This document shows, in pieces, positions 9,272-18,836 of a stretch of 64,000 bases of DNA. The position numbers and the translations under genes are program-made. Each line of letters begins with the position of its first letter. Within the stretch, counting starts at the first letter, position 1. This DNA is from Bifidobacterium margollesii (GTDB taxonomy: Bacteria > Actinomycetota > Actinomycetes > Actinomycetales > Bifidobacteriaceae). The notes beneath the pieces were generated by a model. That model had not been told where the DNA came from. It worked only from the letters and a program-made list of their open reading frames with translations, and searched no databases. The stretch is taken from contig NZ_NMWU01000015.1 in assembly GCF_002860355.1 (NCBI RefSeq), positions 1-64,000 of the forward strand, given 5' to 3'.

Positions 9272-11320
9272 ATGAACGCCGAATTCACGGCACCGTATGA
9301 TCCAACGACGGACACGCAATACAACCGACCATACATTGACATCGACGAGTGGAGAGCGCGCCAAGGCGTTCGGTGCCGCTACGTGCATGGAGGATTCAGG
9401 GGAACCGATGCACGATTTTCGTTCTTCTTCCCGGAACCCGAGCATTACGAGGGCCGGTTCTTCCACTTCGTGGCCCCGATGCAAAACCATGAGGATGCTT
9501 CCGACTCCCTGACCGGACTCAAGGACAGAATCACCTTCGCACTGACGCATGGTGCGTACTTCGTAGAAACGAATATGGGGTTCACCACGCCGTTCGCCTC
9601 ATTTCCGGACCCGACCATGATGTATCGCGAAAGCGCATGCGCCGCGGAATACTCGCGAACCGTGGCCGCTGACATGTACGGGCCGCACCGGCCATACGGC
9701 TACGTGTACGGAGGATCGGGAGGAGGCTACAAGTCCATCGCCTGTGTACAGAACACTGCCACTTGGGACGGTTCGGTGCCATACATCATCGGCACTCCCA
9801 CCTCGATTCCCAACACTCAGACCATTCGTTCCCACGGCAAGCGTGTGCTGCGACACTGCTTTGATTCGATCAACGATGCGCTCGAACCGGGAGGTAGCGG
9901 CGATCCGTTCGCCGGACTCACCGACGAGGAGACTGCCTTCCTGCATGAAGTCACCGACTTCGGATTTCCCCTGCGGACCTGGGCGCTGAACAATCTGCTC
10001 GATGACGGATCACTGCCGGTCGTCCGACCGTTGGTCGATTCCGATGACGACACGTACTTCGATGATTTCTGGACCAAGCCGGGATATCTTGGCTACGATC
10101 CGAACGGTTCGGCGGCGTGGGACCGTATCAGATTCGAAACCAAGGTGGTGCGAGTTCACGTTCCCGGTCGGGTCGGGGACGACATCGACACCCACGCCAC
10201 GGGCGCCAATTCCTCCTTCGAACGCATGAACGGCGTCAATGGTATGGGCGGGCGACCGTGGATCGAACTGGAATCCTTGCCTGAAGGCGATCCATACGTG
10301 TACTTCGCCACATTGAAGGTCACCTCCGGGGCGTCGGCGGGCTTTGAAGTGCCGCTGGAGAGCCGAGCAGGCAACGTGGTGACGCTTGCTCCGGGATTCG
10401 GCATCCAGGACATGGCGGAACGTCTTTCTGCCATCAAGCCCGGCGATACGGTGTTCATCGACAACTCCGATTACATCGCCATCCAAACCTACCACCGCCA
10501 TCAGGTGCCGCGCCCGGGGGAGGATGCTCCGAAGCAGTGGGACATCTACCGGGACGAACACGGCGAGCCGATCTATCCTCGACGCGCCAAGAACTACGGC
10601 CCCGGATTTGCCCTGTCGGGATGCGGATCACTGCAGAACGGCAAATTCAACGGAAAGATGATCGTCTGTCTTTCGCAGATGGACGAAAGCGCCTTTTCCT
10701 CGCAGGCCGACTGGTATGTGAACAAGGTCCGCGAATGGGCGGGAGACGACTTCGAAGATCGATTCCGTGTGTACGTGACCGACCATGCCATTCACGACGA
10801 CGGTGAGGAGGTGCTCGATGACACTCATCTGGTGAGTTACCTCGGTACCCTGTATCAGTCCCTGCTCGACCTTGCAGCTTGGGTGGAACACGGCGTGGAG
10901 CCCAATCCCTCGACCCGATACGTCATCGACGGCGGACAGATGCTCACTCCGAACGACCCCGACGAACGCAAGGGGCTGCAGCCAATGGTGACCCTGTTGG
11001 CAGACGGGCTCGAGGCTGTGCACGTCCGGGCCGGGGAGCCGGTGCATCTTGTCGCCGAAGCGCGGGTGCCGCACGGTGCCGGCATGGTCGTCACCGTGGA
11101 ATGGAACTTCGGCGAAGGAGAGGGGTACGGCACGCGATCCACCTTCGACGGGATCTGGGACGACGGTGAGCGTGGCGTCGCCGAGACCGAGCATGCCTAC
11201 TCCCGGCCCGGTACGTACTTCCCGGTCGTCCGTGTTGCGGCGAACCGTCATGGGGACTCTGACGACCGATTCGGTCAGATCCTCAACCTGTGCCGTGCGC
11301 GCGTCATCGTCGACGCGTGA
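9272..11320 (+). CDS. Alpha/beta hydrolase with PKD-like C-terminal domain, function unknown
   Basis: 682 residues, with RBS AGGAGA before ATG 9272. Residues 1-~240 look like an alpha/beta hydrolase: FFHFVAPMQN, then VYGGSGGGYKS with a nucleophile-elbow Ser near 149. An inserted region (about 240-400) separates this from a second conserved block (GKMIVCLSQMDESAF, RFRVYVTDHAIHDDGEE) that could supply the acid and His. The last ~100 residues (VEWNFGEGEGYG ... EHAYSRPGTYFPVVRV) match the PKD beta-sandwich pattern, unusual for a protein without a visible signal peptide. It is sandwiched between a glycosidase and a GPH importer in the rhamnoside operon, so an esterase that removes acyl groups from an imported glycoside is the working guess. 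I do not recognise a characterised family. Confidence 0.7.
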   Translation: MNAEFTAPYDPTTDTQYNRPYIDIDEWRARQGVRCRYVHGGFRGTDARFSFFFPEPEHYEGRFFHFVAPMQNHEDASDSLTGLKDRITFALTHGAYFVETNMGFTTPFASFPDPTMMYRESACAAEYSRTVAADMYGPHRPYGYVYGGSGGGYKSIACVQNTATWDGSVPYIIGTPTSIPNTQTIRSHGKRVLRHCFDSINDALEPGGSGDPFAGLTDEETAFLHEVTDFGFPLRTWALNNLLDDGSLPVVRPLVDSDDDTYFDDFWTKPGYLGYDPNGSAAWDRIRFETKVVRVHVPGRVGDDIDTHATGANSSFERMNGVNGMGGRPWIELESLPEGDPYVYFATLKVTSGASAGFEVPLESRAGNVVTLAPGFGIQDMAERLSAIKPGDTVFIDNSDYIAIQTYHRHQVPRPGEDAPKQWDIYRDEHGEPIYPRRAKNYGPGFALSGCGSLQNGKFNGKMIVCLSQMDESAFSSQADWYVNKVREWAGDDFEDRFRVYVTDHAIHDDGEEVLDDTHLVSYLGTLYQSLLDLAAWVEHGVEPNPSTRYVIDGGQMLTPNDPDERKGLQPMVTLLADGLEAVHVRAGEPVHLVAEARVPHGAGMVVTVEWNFGEGEGYGTRSTFDGIWDDGERGVAETEHAYSRPGTYFPVVRVAANRHGDSDDRFGQILNLCRARVIVDA

Positions 11321-11385
11321 TCGGCAGACGAATACGGCATTAATGACAATGACATCGATAATCTAGGAGAAACAGGAGAACAACC

Positions 11386-12981
11386 ATGGCAACTGCAACG
11401 ACGGAGTCCGTGGTCGGCGATGGTGCCGCAACCACCAGGGGGAATGAGATTCCCGATGCTCGCACAGGATCCGATACCCGTACGGGAAAGGGATCCAAGC
11501 CTCCTCAGGAAGGCAAGCGCACCATCAGTTTCGGCAAGATGCTGGTATGGCAGTCGCGAGGAGTCTCATACACAGTTGCCACATTGATTCTCGGTTATTT
11601 GACCATCTACTGTACCGACACCCTGCACATGCCGGCCGCCATCGTCGGCAGCATCCTGTTGGTAAGCAAGCTGTTCGATGGTGTGATCGATCTCGTCGGC
11701 GGGTACCTGGTTGATAGAACCAATACCCGCTGGGGTCGCGGTCGTCCGTATGAATGGTGCATCATCGGCGTGTGGCTGTTTACCTGGCTGATGTACTCCA
11801 CTCCGGAAAGCTTCGCCCTGCCGGTGAAGGTGGGCTGGATCTTCGTGATGTACACCATGGTCAACTCCCTGTTCAACACGTTCCTCAACTGTGGCAACGT
11901 TGTCTATATGGTCAGGGCGTTCCCCCGCAAGGAGGATTACACCGCCATCAACACCTGGGGTGGCACACTGCTCATGATTCCCGCAGTCGTCTTTAATGTG
12001 GCATTCCCCACCCTGATGGCGAAGTTCGCCATATCCCCGCAGGGGTGGAGCTCGCTGGTCGGCATGTTCGCCCTGCCTCTGGCGGTGATCGGCATCATGC
12101 GATTCGTCTTCATCAAGGAGGTCACCGACGCCGACGTGCAGACCCATGGCGAGAAGACGAAGTTCCGTGACGTACTGTCGGTACTGCGGCACAACGGATA
12201 TATCTACATCATCGCGTTCGCCACCTTCGTGTTCAACATCATCATCAATATGGGTGTGCAGGTGTATTACTTCAAGCACATTGTCGGTGATCTCTCCGCC
12301 ATGAGCATACTGAACGCAGTCATGATCGTCGGCATCCCGTTGGCCTTCCTGTATCCGGCCATCATCCGTCGTACCTCCACCACGAAACTCATGATCGGAT
12401 TCCTGTTCCTCAGCTGCATCGGCTATGGCATCAACTGGTTCGCCTATGACAACGTGCCGATGCTGATCGTAGGCGGCGTGCTGGCCTCCGTCGGATCATC
12501 CCCGATCGCCATGGTGGTGGCGCTGCTGATCATCGACTGCGCCGACTACAACGAGTGGAAGGGCATCCCCCGTATGGAGGGCACCCTCAGCGCCATCAAC
12601 AGCTTCGCGGCGAAGATCGGATCCGGTCTCGGCGCAGGTCTGCTCGGCGTGCTGCTGGGCATGGCTCACTACGACACGGCAAACGACTCGCAGGCCGTCC
12701 CCCAATCCGGTCTTGACATGATCCGGATGCTTTACACGATCGTTCCGTTGGTGATGTTCGCCGTCGTGGCCTTCATCCTGTGTTTCTACAAGCTCGACCG
12801 TGAGATCGCCGTGATTCGCGCTGACAACGAGGCCCGTCGCAAGGAAGTCGAGGCCGAGATGGCAGCGGAAGCAGCTATGGGATCGGAATTGGCCACGGTG
12901 GCCGAAGCGGAAACGGATAATCCTTCCGGTTCAATGTCCGATGGAAACGAGAAGGACGAGGAAGGAGGTCGGTCGGCGTGA
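11386..12981 (+). CDS. GPH-family (MFS_2) sugar/glycoside:cation symporter
   Basis: 531 residues with about 12 membrane segments. It shows the glycoside-pentoside-hexuronide family signatures: the early SKLFDGVIDLVGGYLVDRT loop, WGRGRPYEWC, and DCADYNEWKG with SAINSFAAKIGSG late in the protein. The N-terminal ~45 residues are polar (TTRGNEIP...GTRKG style) and likely cytoplasmic, as is the acidic C-terminal tail. RBS AGGAGA lies before ATG 11386. As the only transporter of the locus it is the likely entry route for the glycoside that the GH78, GH3 and DUF5060-type enzymes degrade. Its stop codon overlaps the GTG start of the next GH78 gene, indicating translational coupling. Confidence 0.92.
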   Translation: MATATTESVVGDGAATTRGNEIPDARTGSDTRTGKGSKPPQEGKRTISFGKMLVWQSRGVSYTVATLILGYLTIYCTDTLHMPAAIVGSILLVSKLFDGVIDLVGGYLVDRTNTRWGRGRPYEWCIIGVWLFTWLMYSTPESFALPVKVGWIFVMYTMVNSLFNTFLNCGNVVYMVRAFPRKEDYTAINTWGGTLLMIPAVVFNVAFPTLMAKFAISPQGWSSLVGMFALPLAVIGIMRFVFIKEVTDADVQTHGEKTKFRDVLSVLRHNGYIYIIAFATFVFNIIINMGVQVYYFKHIVGDLSAMSILNAVMIVGIPLAFLYPAIIRRTSTTKLMIGFLFLSCIGYGINWFAYDNVPMLIVGGVLASVGSSPIAMVVALLIIDCADYNEWKGIPRMEGTLSAINSFAAKIGSGLGAGLLGVLLGMAHYDTANDSQAVPQSGLDMIRMLYTIVPLVMFAVVAFILCFYKLDREIAVIRADNEARRKEVEAEMAAEAAMGSELATVAEAETDNPSGSMSDGNEKDEEGGRSA

Positions 12982-15563
12982 ATAGCCAAGGAATCGTCTA
13001 CGATCTATCGTTCGAACATCAGACTCCAGGTGATTGCTTGGGCATCGGCTATGCAGCTCCTCGGCTGTCGTGGAAGATCCGGTCGTCCTCACCGTTCAGA
13101 CAGACCGCGTATCAGGTGGAAGTCTCCTTCGACGGTGGAGACCGCCGCACCCTTACCGTCGAAGGTGATCGCCAGGTGCTCGTGCCCTGGCCGGTCGAGC
13201 CTTTGCGATCTCGACAGCGTGCGGTCGTTCGCGTGAGGGTTGCCGGAGAGATCGACGGCTGGGGTCCTTGGAGCTCTCCTGCTGCGGTTGAAGCCGGGCT
13301 GCTGCACGAACGGGATTGGACGGCGAGGTTCATTACTCCGGAGGGCATCGCCGATCTCGATCAGCCGGCACCTGAGCTGTTCCATACATTCCATGTCAAG
13401 GATCGGGTCATGTCGGCACGGCTGTACATCACCGCGCACGGTGTATTCCGTGCGACCATCAACGGCCGGGTCGTGACGGACAGCGTACTCGACCCGGGTT
13501 GGACCTCATACCCTCATCGACTGCGCTACCGGACTCTCGACGTCACCGATCTGATTCGATCGGGAGAGAATACGATCTCATCCCTAGTGGGAGATGGCTG
13601 GTATCGCGGCTATCTCAAATGGGAAAGCCGACGCGCGCATTACGGCAGTCGTCTGGCGCTCTGCGCGCAGCTGGAAATCACCACCGAAAGCGGCAAGCGA
13701 ATCACCGTGGGTACCGACGAGGAATGGCGGGCACGGTCAAGCGCCGTGGTCAGCGCCGATCTGTACAACGGCACGATCATCGATTATCGTGTTGATCTGG
13801 ACGATTCGCCGATCATGCCGGTACGGGTGGTGGAATCCGGCACCGAACGGCTCGTCGCTCCCGATGGGCCGTCCATTCTCCCCGTCGGGACGATGCGTGC
13901 GCAGCGGATCTGGAAGTCTCCATCCGGGAAGACCCTAGTGGATTTCGGTCAGAACGCCGTGGGCTGGGTTCGCCTGCATGTGCGTGGTCTTGCGCCGGAC
14001 GGCATCGTCACCGTTCGGCATGCAGAAGTGCTGGAACACGACGAACTCGGCGTCAGACCGCTGCGGGCCGCCAAGGCGACCGACACCTACATTCTCGACG
14101 GTCCCGATCCCAGAACGTTGGAACCGGTCTTCACCCTGCATGGCTTCCGTTATGCGGAGGTGACGGGTATCGATGATCTGATGATTGACGACGTTGAATT
14201 CGTGGTGGTCGGCACGGCACTGAGCCGCATTGGATGGTTCGTCTGCTCGAACGATCTGCTGAACCGCTTGCACGACAACGTGGTTTGGAGCACTAGATCG
14301 AATTTCATCGACATTCCTACGGATTGTCCGCAACGAGACGAGCGATTGGGATGGACCGGTGACATTCAGGTGTTCAGTCCCACCGCGCTGGAACTGTTCG
14401 ACGTCTCTGGTCTGCTGGTCGGTTGGCTGAAGGATCTCGCTGCGGAACAGTACCCGGACGGTGGAGTGCCCCATGTCATTCCCAATCCGACGTTCCTCGA
14501 ACATGATCCGGCCGCCTGCGCCTGGGGAGATGCGGCAGTGGTGGTGCCATGGAACATCTACCTGAGTACTGGCGACGACGGGATACTCAAACGACAGCTG
14601 CCCAGTATGACCGCATGGGTGGATCGCGTGAACGAACTTGCCGGAGACAACCACCTGTGGCAGGGAGGATTCCAGTTCGGCGACTGGCTGGATCCAACCG
14701 CCCCTCCGGACGAGCCGGGCAAGGCCAAGGCCGATCCCGATGTGGTAGCGACCGGATGCTTTGCGCGGTGCGCTCAGATCGTGGCGGACGCCGCCGAGGC
14801 CATCGGCGAAAAGGCGATCTCCGTTCGGTATGGGATGTTGGCGGCCCTGATACGCGATGCATTCGTCGAAGCATACGTGGACGATGATGGTCGGATCGCT
14901 TCGGATGCGCAAACCGTTTACGCACTCTCTCTGCAGTGGGGACTCCTCGCCGACGATCGGCAGCGGGATGGGGCAGGCCGACGATTAGCGGCGCTGGTAA
15001 GGGAGGGTGGTTTCCATATCGGCACCGGATTCGTCGGTACCCCGCTGCTCTGCGATGCGCTTACCGAGGCCGGATATCCGGATCTGGCATGGCGTCTGCT
15101 CAACCAGACCGAATGCCCCTCGTGGCTCTATCCGGTGACGATGGGTGCCACCACGATCTGGGAGCGATGGGATTCCATGCTGCCGGACGGCACGATCAAT
15201 CCCGGTGAGATGACGTCGTTCAACCACTATTCACTCGGTGCGGTCGTCGATTGGATGAATCGGTGTATCGCCGGACTGGCTCCCGAGGCACCCGGCTATC
15301 GTCGAATCCGTGTGGCGCCTCACTGCTTCGAAGGTTTGGATTATGTCTCGGCCCATCATGACTGTCCATACGGTCGTATCGCCGTGGACTGGCGTCGAAC
15401 CGGTGACGGTATCGAGCTGCGTGTCAACGTGCCGGTGGGCGTCACCGCTCAGGTGCGGCTGCCGGGTTCCGATGAGACGGAGGAGCCAATCATCGTGGGC
15501 AATGGCGAATGGGTATGGCATACTCGGTCGGGCCGCGTGATCGTCAGTCGGCCATGTTCATGA
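12978..15563 (+). CDS. GH78 alpha-L-rhamnosidase (second copy)
   Basis: 861 residues starting with GTG at 12978 in a GTGA overlap with the transporter stop; GGAGG lies 10 bases upstream. The N-terminus has a fibronectin-like module (GYAAPRLSWKI, QTAYQVEV), then the Bac_rhamnosid domains, and the catalytic barrel with DCPQRDERLGWTGDIQVF near residue 450, WGDAAVVVPW and a final TSFNHYSLGAVVDWM segment. The domain order is that of the larger GH78 type, whereas the first copy lacks the N-terminal module. No signal peptide. It closes the rightward operon and overlaps the convergent ECF gene by 20 bases at the 3' ends. It releases terminal rhamnose in the cytoplasm; the linkage preference is unknown. 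Confidence 0.93.
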   Translation: MNSQGIVYDLSFEHQTPGDCLGIGYAAPRLSWKIRSSSPFRQTAYQVEVSFDGGDRRTLTVEGDRQVLVPWPVEPLRSRQRAVVRVRVAGEIDGWGPWSSPAAVEAGLLHERDWTARFITPEGIADLDQPAPELFHTFHVKDRVMSARLYITAHGVFRATINGRVVTDSVLDPGWTSYPHRLRYRTLDVTDLIRSGENTISSLVGDGWYRGYLKWESRRAHYGSRLALCAQLEITTESGKRITVGTDEEWRARSSAVVSADLYNGTIIDYRVDLDDSPIMPVRVVESGTERLVAPDGPSILPVGTMRAQRIWKSPSGKTLVDFGQNAVGWVRLHVRGLAPDGIVTVRHAEVLEHDELGVRPLRAAKATDTYILDGPDPRTLEPVFTLHGFRYAEVTGIDDLMIDDVEFVVVGTALSRIGWFVCSNDLLNRLHDNVVWSTRSNFIDIPTDCPQRDERLGWTGDIQVFSPTALELFDVSGLLVGWLKDLAAEQYPDGGVPHVIPNPTFLEHDPAACAWGDAAVVVPWNIYLSTGDDGILKRQLPSMTAWVDRVNELAGDNHLWQGGFQFGDWLDPTAPPDEPGKAKADPDVVATGCFARCAQIVADAAEAIGEKAISVRYGMLAALIRDAFVEAYVDDDGRIASDAQTVYALSLQWGLLADDRQRDGAGRRLAALVREGGFHIGTGFVGTPLLCDALTEAGYPDLAWRLLNQTECPSWLYPVTMGATTIWERWDSMLPDGTINPGEMTSFNHYSLGAVVDWMNRCIAGLAPEAPGYRRIRVAPHCFEGLDYVSAHHDCPYGRIAVDWRRTGDGIELRVNVPVGVTAQVRLPGSDETEEPIIVGNGEWVWHTRSGRVIVSRPCS

Positions 15564-17934
15564 ACGGCGGCATGAGCGGAAGCGCGATGATCGCCGCCAC
15601 GTAGAGTGCGCAGACCGAGGCAAATACGATGTCCCGCCATCCAAGGACGAGCCAATGCCAGTGCGTGCGGTGGGCGCCGCCCTCGTAGGAGCGGGCATCG
15701 AGCGCCAGGGAAAGATTGTCGGCGTGACGCAGGGTGCCGGCGAAGATCGGTACGGCGATGGCGACCATGGCGCGGATGCGCTGCATGGGCGAACCGGTTT
15801 CGATCGAGCCGCCACGGGCCGACTGCGCGTCGATGATCGATCGGGTTTCCGCGGTGAGCGTGGGGATGAACCGCAGCGCCAGGCTCATCACCAGCGCCAG
15901 CTCGTCGGTATGCAAACCGAACCGGCGCAACGGCCGCATCAGCGACTCGAAGGCGTCGGTCATCGCCGTGGGCGTGGTGGTTTCAAGGATCACCGCTCCC
16001 AGAACGATCACCAGTACGAAGCGGCAGAAATACAGTGTGGCGATCCACAGACCATCATCGGTGATCGGCAGCGGGCCTATGCTCACCAGCACGGTTCCCG
16101 ATCTGGTGAAGCACAGATTCAGCACCCACATCACGGCGAACAGGGCGAGGAACAGGCGCATGGTGTGCAGTACCTTCAACGGGCTGAGTCGTGCCGCGGC
16201 CAGTATCCCCAGCACGATCGCCGCGGCGACGCCCAATTGCACGGGCGTGGAGATCGTGAACGCGGTGAACATCATGATCAGGAACGTCGTCATCTTCACC
16301 CGCGGATCGAGCGAGGCGACGAACGATGGTCTTCTGCCATGCCCTTCGGATTCCACGACGGTGTTCGACGTGAAACGTCGTGCACCGTCATCGCTGGGGG
16401 AGTCGTCATGGTCGGGGGAATTGCCATCGGCGGGGGAGAGGTCGATGATTCGGTCGGCCAACGCCATCTCCTCACGACTATGCGTGATCAGCACGACGGT
16501 GACTCCGCGATCATGCAGCGTGACGATCAGATCACGGATGGTCGCACTGGCAGTGGCATCCAGACTACTCGTCGGCTCATCCATGACCAGAATCCTCGGA
16601 CGGCAGGCGATCACGCCGGCGATGGCGGCGAGCCGCTGCTGCCCGCCCGACAGGGCGAACGGCGAACGATCGGCAAGATGCTCGATGCCGAGCAGCCGCA
16701 TCGCCTCGTTCACACGTTCCTTGACCTCATGCCTGTCAAGCCCGAGATTGCGCGGACCGTACGCCACGTCATCGGCGACGGTGTCGGCGAACAGCTGCCT
16801 CTCCGGATGCTGCATCACATAGCCCACCGTGCGGCGTAGTCTCGCCAGATCCGCTCTGCTTGGTCTGCGAGGGCGGCGAGAGCTCCCGCGAACCGCGACC
16901 GGAATCCCGTCCACGGTGACGTCGCCGCGATCGGGCCGTTCCAATGCGCAGAGCAGTCGTGCCAGCGTGGATTTGCCGGAACCGTTGCGGCCCGATATCG
17001 CCACCGTCTCGCCGGCCGACACCGTCAGGGAGCAATCGTCCAGCACCGGTGTGCCGCCGGCGTCCGTTGAATAGGAGAATCGGACATGCTCCACGGTGAT
17101 GATCGATGTGTCGGTTGCGGCGCTGTCGGTTGTGGCGTTTGACGGCATATCGGCATTCAGCCGAGTGGCATGAACTCTCGTTTCGTCGGCGGGGTCGAGC
17201 CGGTCGTCCGTACCGATCCGGTCAGGGCTCTCGACACGCTCTATTCGTCCGCGGGCCATCACGACGATGCGGTCGGCTCTCGCGGCCTCATTCATGTCGT
17301 GCGTGATGTGCACGATGGTGACGCCCTGCCGGTGCAGTCGGTCGAGCACGTCCATCACCTCGCCGCGCGCCGCGGCGTCGAGCATGGCGGTCGGCTCGTC
17401 GAGCACCAGAATCCGCGGATGCATGGCCAGCATGCCGGCGATGGCGACCCGTTGCTGCTGCCCTCCGGACATTCTGGTGGGATCGGTTCGCTCGTATCCG
17501 TCCATGCCCACTTCGGCCAGCGCGGCCTCGACCCGTTCTCCGATCCGTTCGCGCGCGACGCCGAGGTTCTCCGGGCCGAATGCCACGTCGTCCGCCGTGA
17601 CCGTGGTGACGATCTGATCCTCCGGATTCTGGAACACCGCGCCGATCTCATGTCGGGCGCGGCGATACGTCTCGGCGTCCGCGCCACGGTCGTCGGCGAA
17701 CACCGTTGATCCCATCAGACGCACGGTGCCGGCGTCGGGCGCGGCGAGTCCGGCGATCAGACGTCCCAGCGTGGATTTGCCGGAACCGTTCGCACCGATG
17801 ACGGCGACATATTCACCGGAACGGATGATGAGATCGACGTCATCCAACGCCCATGAGGTACCGCCGTCATAGCTGAATCGCACGCCGTGCAGTTCGACTA
17901 CGGCATGTTCGCGGATATCTTCGGTTGAGGTCAT
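15544..17934 (-). CDS. Fused ECF energising module: EcfA-EcfA'-EcfT in one polypeptide
   Basis: 796 residues combine three normally separate subunits. The first ATPase (about 10-250) has Walker A GANGSGKST, signature MSGGQQQR and Walker B ILVLDEPTAMLD. The second (about 275-510) has GRNGSGKST, LSGGQQRLAAIAG and ILVMDEPTSSLD. The C-terminal ~270 residues form a CbiQ/EcfT transmembrane part starting LDPRVKMTTFLIM and carrying the two coupling motifs around SARGG and DARSYEGG. The gene lies 95 bases downstream of the RibU gene on the same strand, so it is probably the dedicated motor for riboflavin uptake, though it could also serve other S components elsewhere. The ATG at 17934 has only a weak, distant GGAG upstream. 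Confidence 0.9.
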   Translation of the reverse strand: MTSTEDIREHAVVELHGVRFSYDGGTSWALDDVDLIIRSGEYVAVIGANGSGKSTLGRLIAGLAAPDAGTVRLMGSTVFADDRGADAETYRRARHEIGAVFQNPEDQIVTTVTADDVAFGPENLGVARERIGERVEAALAEVGMDGYERTDPTRMSGGQQQRVAIAGMLAMHPRILVLDEPTAMLDAAARGEVMDVLDRLHRQGVTIVHITHDMNEAARADRIVVMARGRIERVESPDRIGTDDRLDPADETRVHATRLNADMPSNATTDSAATDTSIITVEHVRFSYSTDAGGTPVLDDCSLTVSAGETVAISGRNGSGKSTLARLLCALERPDRGDVTVDGIPVAVRGSSRRPRRPSRADLARLRRTVGYVMQHPERQLFADTVADDVAYGPRNLGLDRHEVKERVNEAMRLLGIEHLADRSPFALSGGQQRLAAIAGVIACRPRILVMDEPTSSLDATASATIRDLIVTLHDRGVTVVLITHSREEMALADRIIDLSPADGNSPDHDDSPSDDGARRFTSNTVVESEGHGRRPSFVASLDPRVKMTTFLIMMFTAFTISTPVQLGVAAAIVLGILAAARLSPLKVLHTMRLFLALFAVMWVLNLCFTRSGTVLVSIGPLPITDDGLWIATLYFCRFVLVIVLGAVILETTTPTAMTDAFESLMRPLRRFGLHTDELALVMSLALRFIPTLTAETRSIIDAQSARGGSIETGSPMQRIRAMVAIAVPIFAGTLRHADNLSLALDARSYEGGAHRTHWHWLVLGWRDIVFASVCALYVAAIIALPLMPPFMNMAD

Positions 17935-18029
17935 GGCTGATTCGGTGTCGCTCCGATCGGATCATCTGGTCTGGGTGGTTCTGGTCGTGCCGGTTCAGGG
18001 TTGAGCGGCCCAGGGTGCACTGGTCCGTC

Positions 18030-18617
18030 TTATTCGGCCCGGCCGCTCTTGTCGAGCAGTTTCGAGATCGGCTTGTAGATCAGGAACGTCACCACGCCGT
18101 GGATCGCCATCTTCAGGATGTTGAACGGCAGCAGGATCGGTACGATCATCGCGGCCACCTGCGCCACCGTCATATGCGCGTAGATCGGCGTGACCACGAG
18201 ATTGCCGAGCAGGGCGATGGCGATCGCGCAGAGCGCGCCGACGAGAATGCCGATCATCGCGCCCTTGCGGGTGTGGATGCGACGGTAGATCAGCGATGCG
18301 GGCACGCTGAGCGCCAGCGCTACCAGCACGGCCATCAGGGTGCCCCAAGGGTCCGCGAACACATGCGGGGCGAACCCGAGCACGCTGACGATTGCGGCGG
18401 CCGCCGGCCCGTATGCGAAACCGGCCACCAGGCACACGATGCCGGAGGGATCGTACTTAAGCCACGGGGCTGCGGGGAAGATCGGCAGTTCGATGAAGCT
18501 GGTGACCATGGTCAGCGCCACGAACAGCGCGTACACGGCGATGCGTTTGGTGGACCAGCGGCCGGAATCCGCCGCGGAGGTGGAGTGGGCGTCGGTGACG
18601 TGCGAAGATTCACTCAT
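18030..18617 (-). CDS. ribU: Riboflavin ECF transporter substrate-binding subunit RibU
   Basis: 195 residues with about six membrane segments. The segment FIELPIFPAAPWLKYDPSG matches the RibU family, whose L1 region and conserved KYDPS motif help bind riboflavin. The start is the ATG at 18617, eight bases after GAGGGA. An upstream in-frame ATG at 18641 is rejected because it lies within the 3' end of the FMN riboswitch. The aptamer directly in front of the ribosome-binding site supports riboflavin as the ligand. Its partner EcfA-A'-T fusion follows. Confidence 0.93.
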   Translation of the reverse strand: MSESSHVTDAHSTSAADSGRWSTKRIAVYALFVALTMVTSFIELPIFPAAPWLKYDPSGIVCLVAGFAYGPAAAAIVSVLGFAPHVFADPWGTLMAVLVALALSVPASLIYRRIHTRKGAMIGILVGALCAIAIALLGNLVVTPIYAHMTVAQVAAMIVPILLPFNILKMAIHGVVTFLIYKPISKLLDKSGRAE

Positions 18618-18635
18618 GACTGAGTCCCTCGTTTC

Positions 18636-18770
18636 TTTCATCCGGACTATGACCGTTGGCTCCGGACTTGCACCGGATCAGCCGCCTTTGCGGGTCGCGG
18701 GCTCGCCGTCGGGCCGTTATGATTCCCGGTCTTCGGCTTACCGCCAGTAAGGAGTTGCACCTTCCCTGAA
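18636..18770 (-). promoter_or_regulatory. FMN riboswitch (RFN element) controlling ribU
   Basis: Read on the minus strand the block starts TTCAGGGAAGGTGCAACTCC, then has ACTGGCGGTAAGCC, GAGCCCGCGA, TGATCCGGTGCAAGTCCGG and ends AGTCCGGATGAAAGAA. These are the conserved core pieces of the RFN element in the right order. No terminator with a U run is seen between it and the gene. The ribosome-binding site GAGGGA lies only a few bases after the last helix, so control is probably at translation initiation. Confidence 0.93.
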
Positions 18771-18836
18771 ACTTGCATGGTCAGTATAGCATAAGCCTGC
18801 ATGGTGGAACGCCGGCCGGCGCCTACAATGAACACC

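Noticed and set aside
18618-18641. Upstream ATG start for ribU at 18641
   Set aside because: It falls in the last conserved bases of the FMN aptamer (GGATGAAAGAA); ATG 18617 has a proper Shine-Dalgarno element.
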